From positions 1 through 64,000 of IMG/VR virus record IMGVR_UViG_3300042935_001183: a stretch of 64,000 nt of DNA; one strand, given 5' to 3'. The position numbers and the translations under genes were made by a program. The stretch is from a virus. The notes beneath the pieces were generated by a model. That model was not told the DNA's origin and did no database searches. It worked only from the letters and a program-made list of their open reading frames with translations. Shown here piece after piece: positions 63,712 through 64,000 of this stretch (positions are counted from its first letter, which is position 1; every line of letters begins with the position of its first letter).

Positions 63712-64000
63712 TAACAGAAGAATTCAAAAGCAGTTGGGATTACACAAAGAGTTATAGCACATATCATTTTGACAGCGTCAAAATAGATCGATTCAAAGAT
63801 GTAATCACCCATCTAGGACATATCGAACCCACATGGACAGCAGACATAGCAGACATTGTGGCCAACTCTAATCCAGCAACCTGGGAAACTCGCGGCTACA
63901 AAGGTGAAGGTGTTCCTCCTCCGCGTGAAGATTTGTTAGCAGAAGAATACGACATTGAACGTGTGGGTGCAGATCCCAAAATGATCATTACTCACATTAA
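63708..64000 (+). CDS. Protein of unknown function, 3' end outside window
   Basis: ATG 63708 overlaps the previous TGA. The frame stays open for 97 codons to the window edge. Start MITEEFKSSWDYTKSYSTYH, then IEPTWTADIADIVANSNPAT and ETRGYKGEGVPPPREDLLAE. Acidic; possibly a 2-oxoglutarate-dependent or other enzyme, but I cannot tell. Confidence 0.65.
   Translation, partial: MITEEFKSSWDYTKSYSTYHFDSVKIDRFKDVITHLGHIEPTWTADIADIVANSNPATWETRGYKGEGVPPPREDLLAEEYDIERVGADPKMIITHI

Noticed and set aside
1-64000. tRNA or rRNA genes
   Set aside because: I looked for clover-leaf patterns in the few intergenic gaps and saw none; not excluded without a tRNA search program.

Overview
The window reads as a piece of a large lytic myovirus genome of the T4 type, most likely infecting a betaproteobacterium. 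Genes are packed tightly, often with ATGA or TAATG overlaps, and most products are small and unknown. T4-type signs are a gp44-like sliding-clamp loader, PhoH, a GroES/gp31-like co-chaperonin, large repeat-rich fibre proteins, and a TAAATA/TATAAATA motif (the T4 late-promoter core) in front of late-looking genes. The host guess rests on a Bug/TctC-type periplasmic receptor, a phasin-like protein and an entericidin-like lipoprotein. No terminase, portal, major capsid protein, DNA polymerase, integrase, tRNA, rRNA, CRISPR array or transposase was recognised. Family names come from motifs read by eye and from remembered family features; no database was searched.

Layout. 1-3.3 kb: amidinotransferase (cut by the window edge), small membrane protein, fatty-acid desaturase, PstS with a Pho-box-like element. 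3.4-9.1 kb: exported Asn/Thr-rich and Pro-rich proteins and membrane/coiled-coil proteins. 9.1-18 kb: glycosyltransferase-like protein, phasin-like protein, a lipoprotein run with a tandem duplication, ClpP-like protease, a large unknown protein, a radical SAM enzyme, and four micro-genes on the minus strand. 18.2-40.5 kb: an early region of many small genes driven by near-identical sigma70-type promoters (TTGACC-17 bp-TATAAT), with a lysis pair (SleB-like hydrolase and holin-like protein), a ParB-like protein, a four-gene SGNH / PP-loop / P-loop module and NAD synthetase. 40.5-43.6 kb: metallophosphoesterase, translation factor IF-1, superoxide dismutase, a second amidinotransferase and an IscA-type Fe-S carrier. 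43.7-53.1 kb: fibre or tail proteins with repeats and lectin-like domains. 53.2-64 kb: small proteins, a DnaE-like fragment, GroES-like protein, clamp loader, HAD phosphatase, second radical SAM enzyme, PhoH, SGNH protein, methyltransferase, Bug-type receptor, P-loop protein and a truncated final gene.

How it fits together. Two promoter classes divide the window. Sigma70-type promoters serve small early genes, many with the -10 box exactly 6 nt before an ATG, which predicts leaderless mRNA. TAAATA motifs serve virion-like, lysogeny-unrelated late genes and many metabolic genes, several with the motif 4-5 nt before the ATG. Some early promoters sit in repeated stem-loop cassettes resembling the promoter-early-stem-loops of T4-type phages. 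Auxiliary genes point to host reprogramming during infection: phosphate uptake, NAD synthesis, Fe-S and oxidative-stress handling, lipid desaturation, guanidino-group transfer and organic-acid capture.
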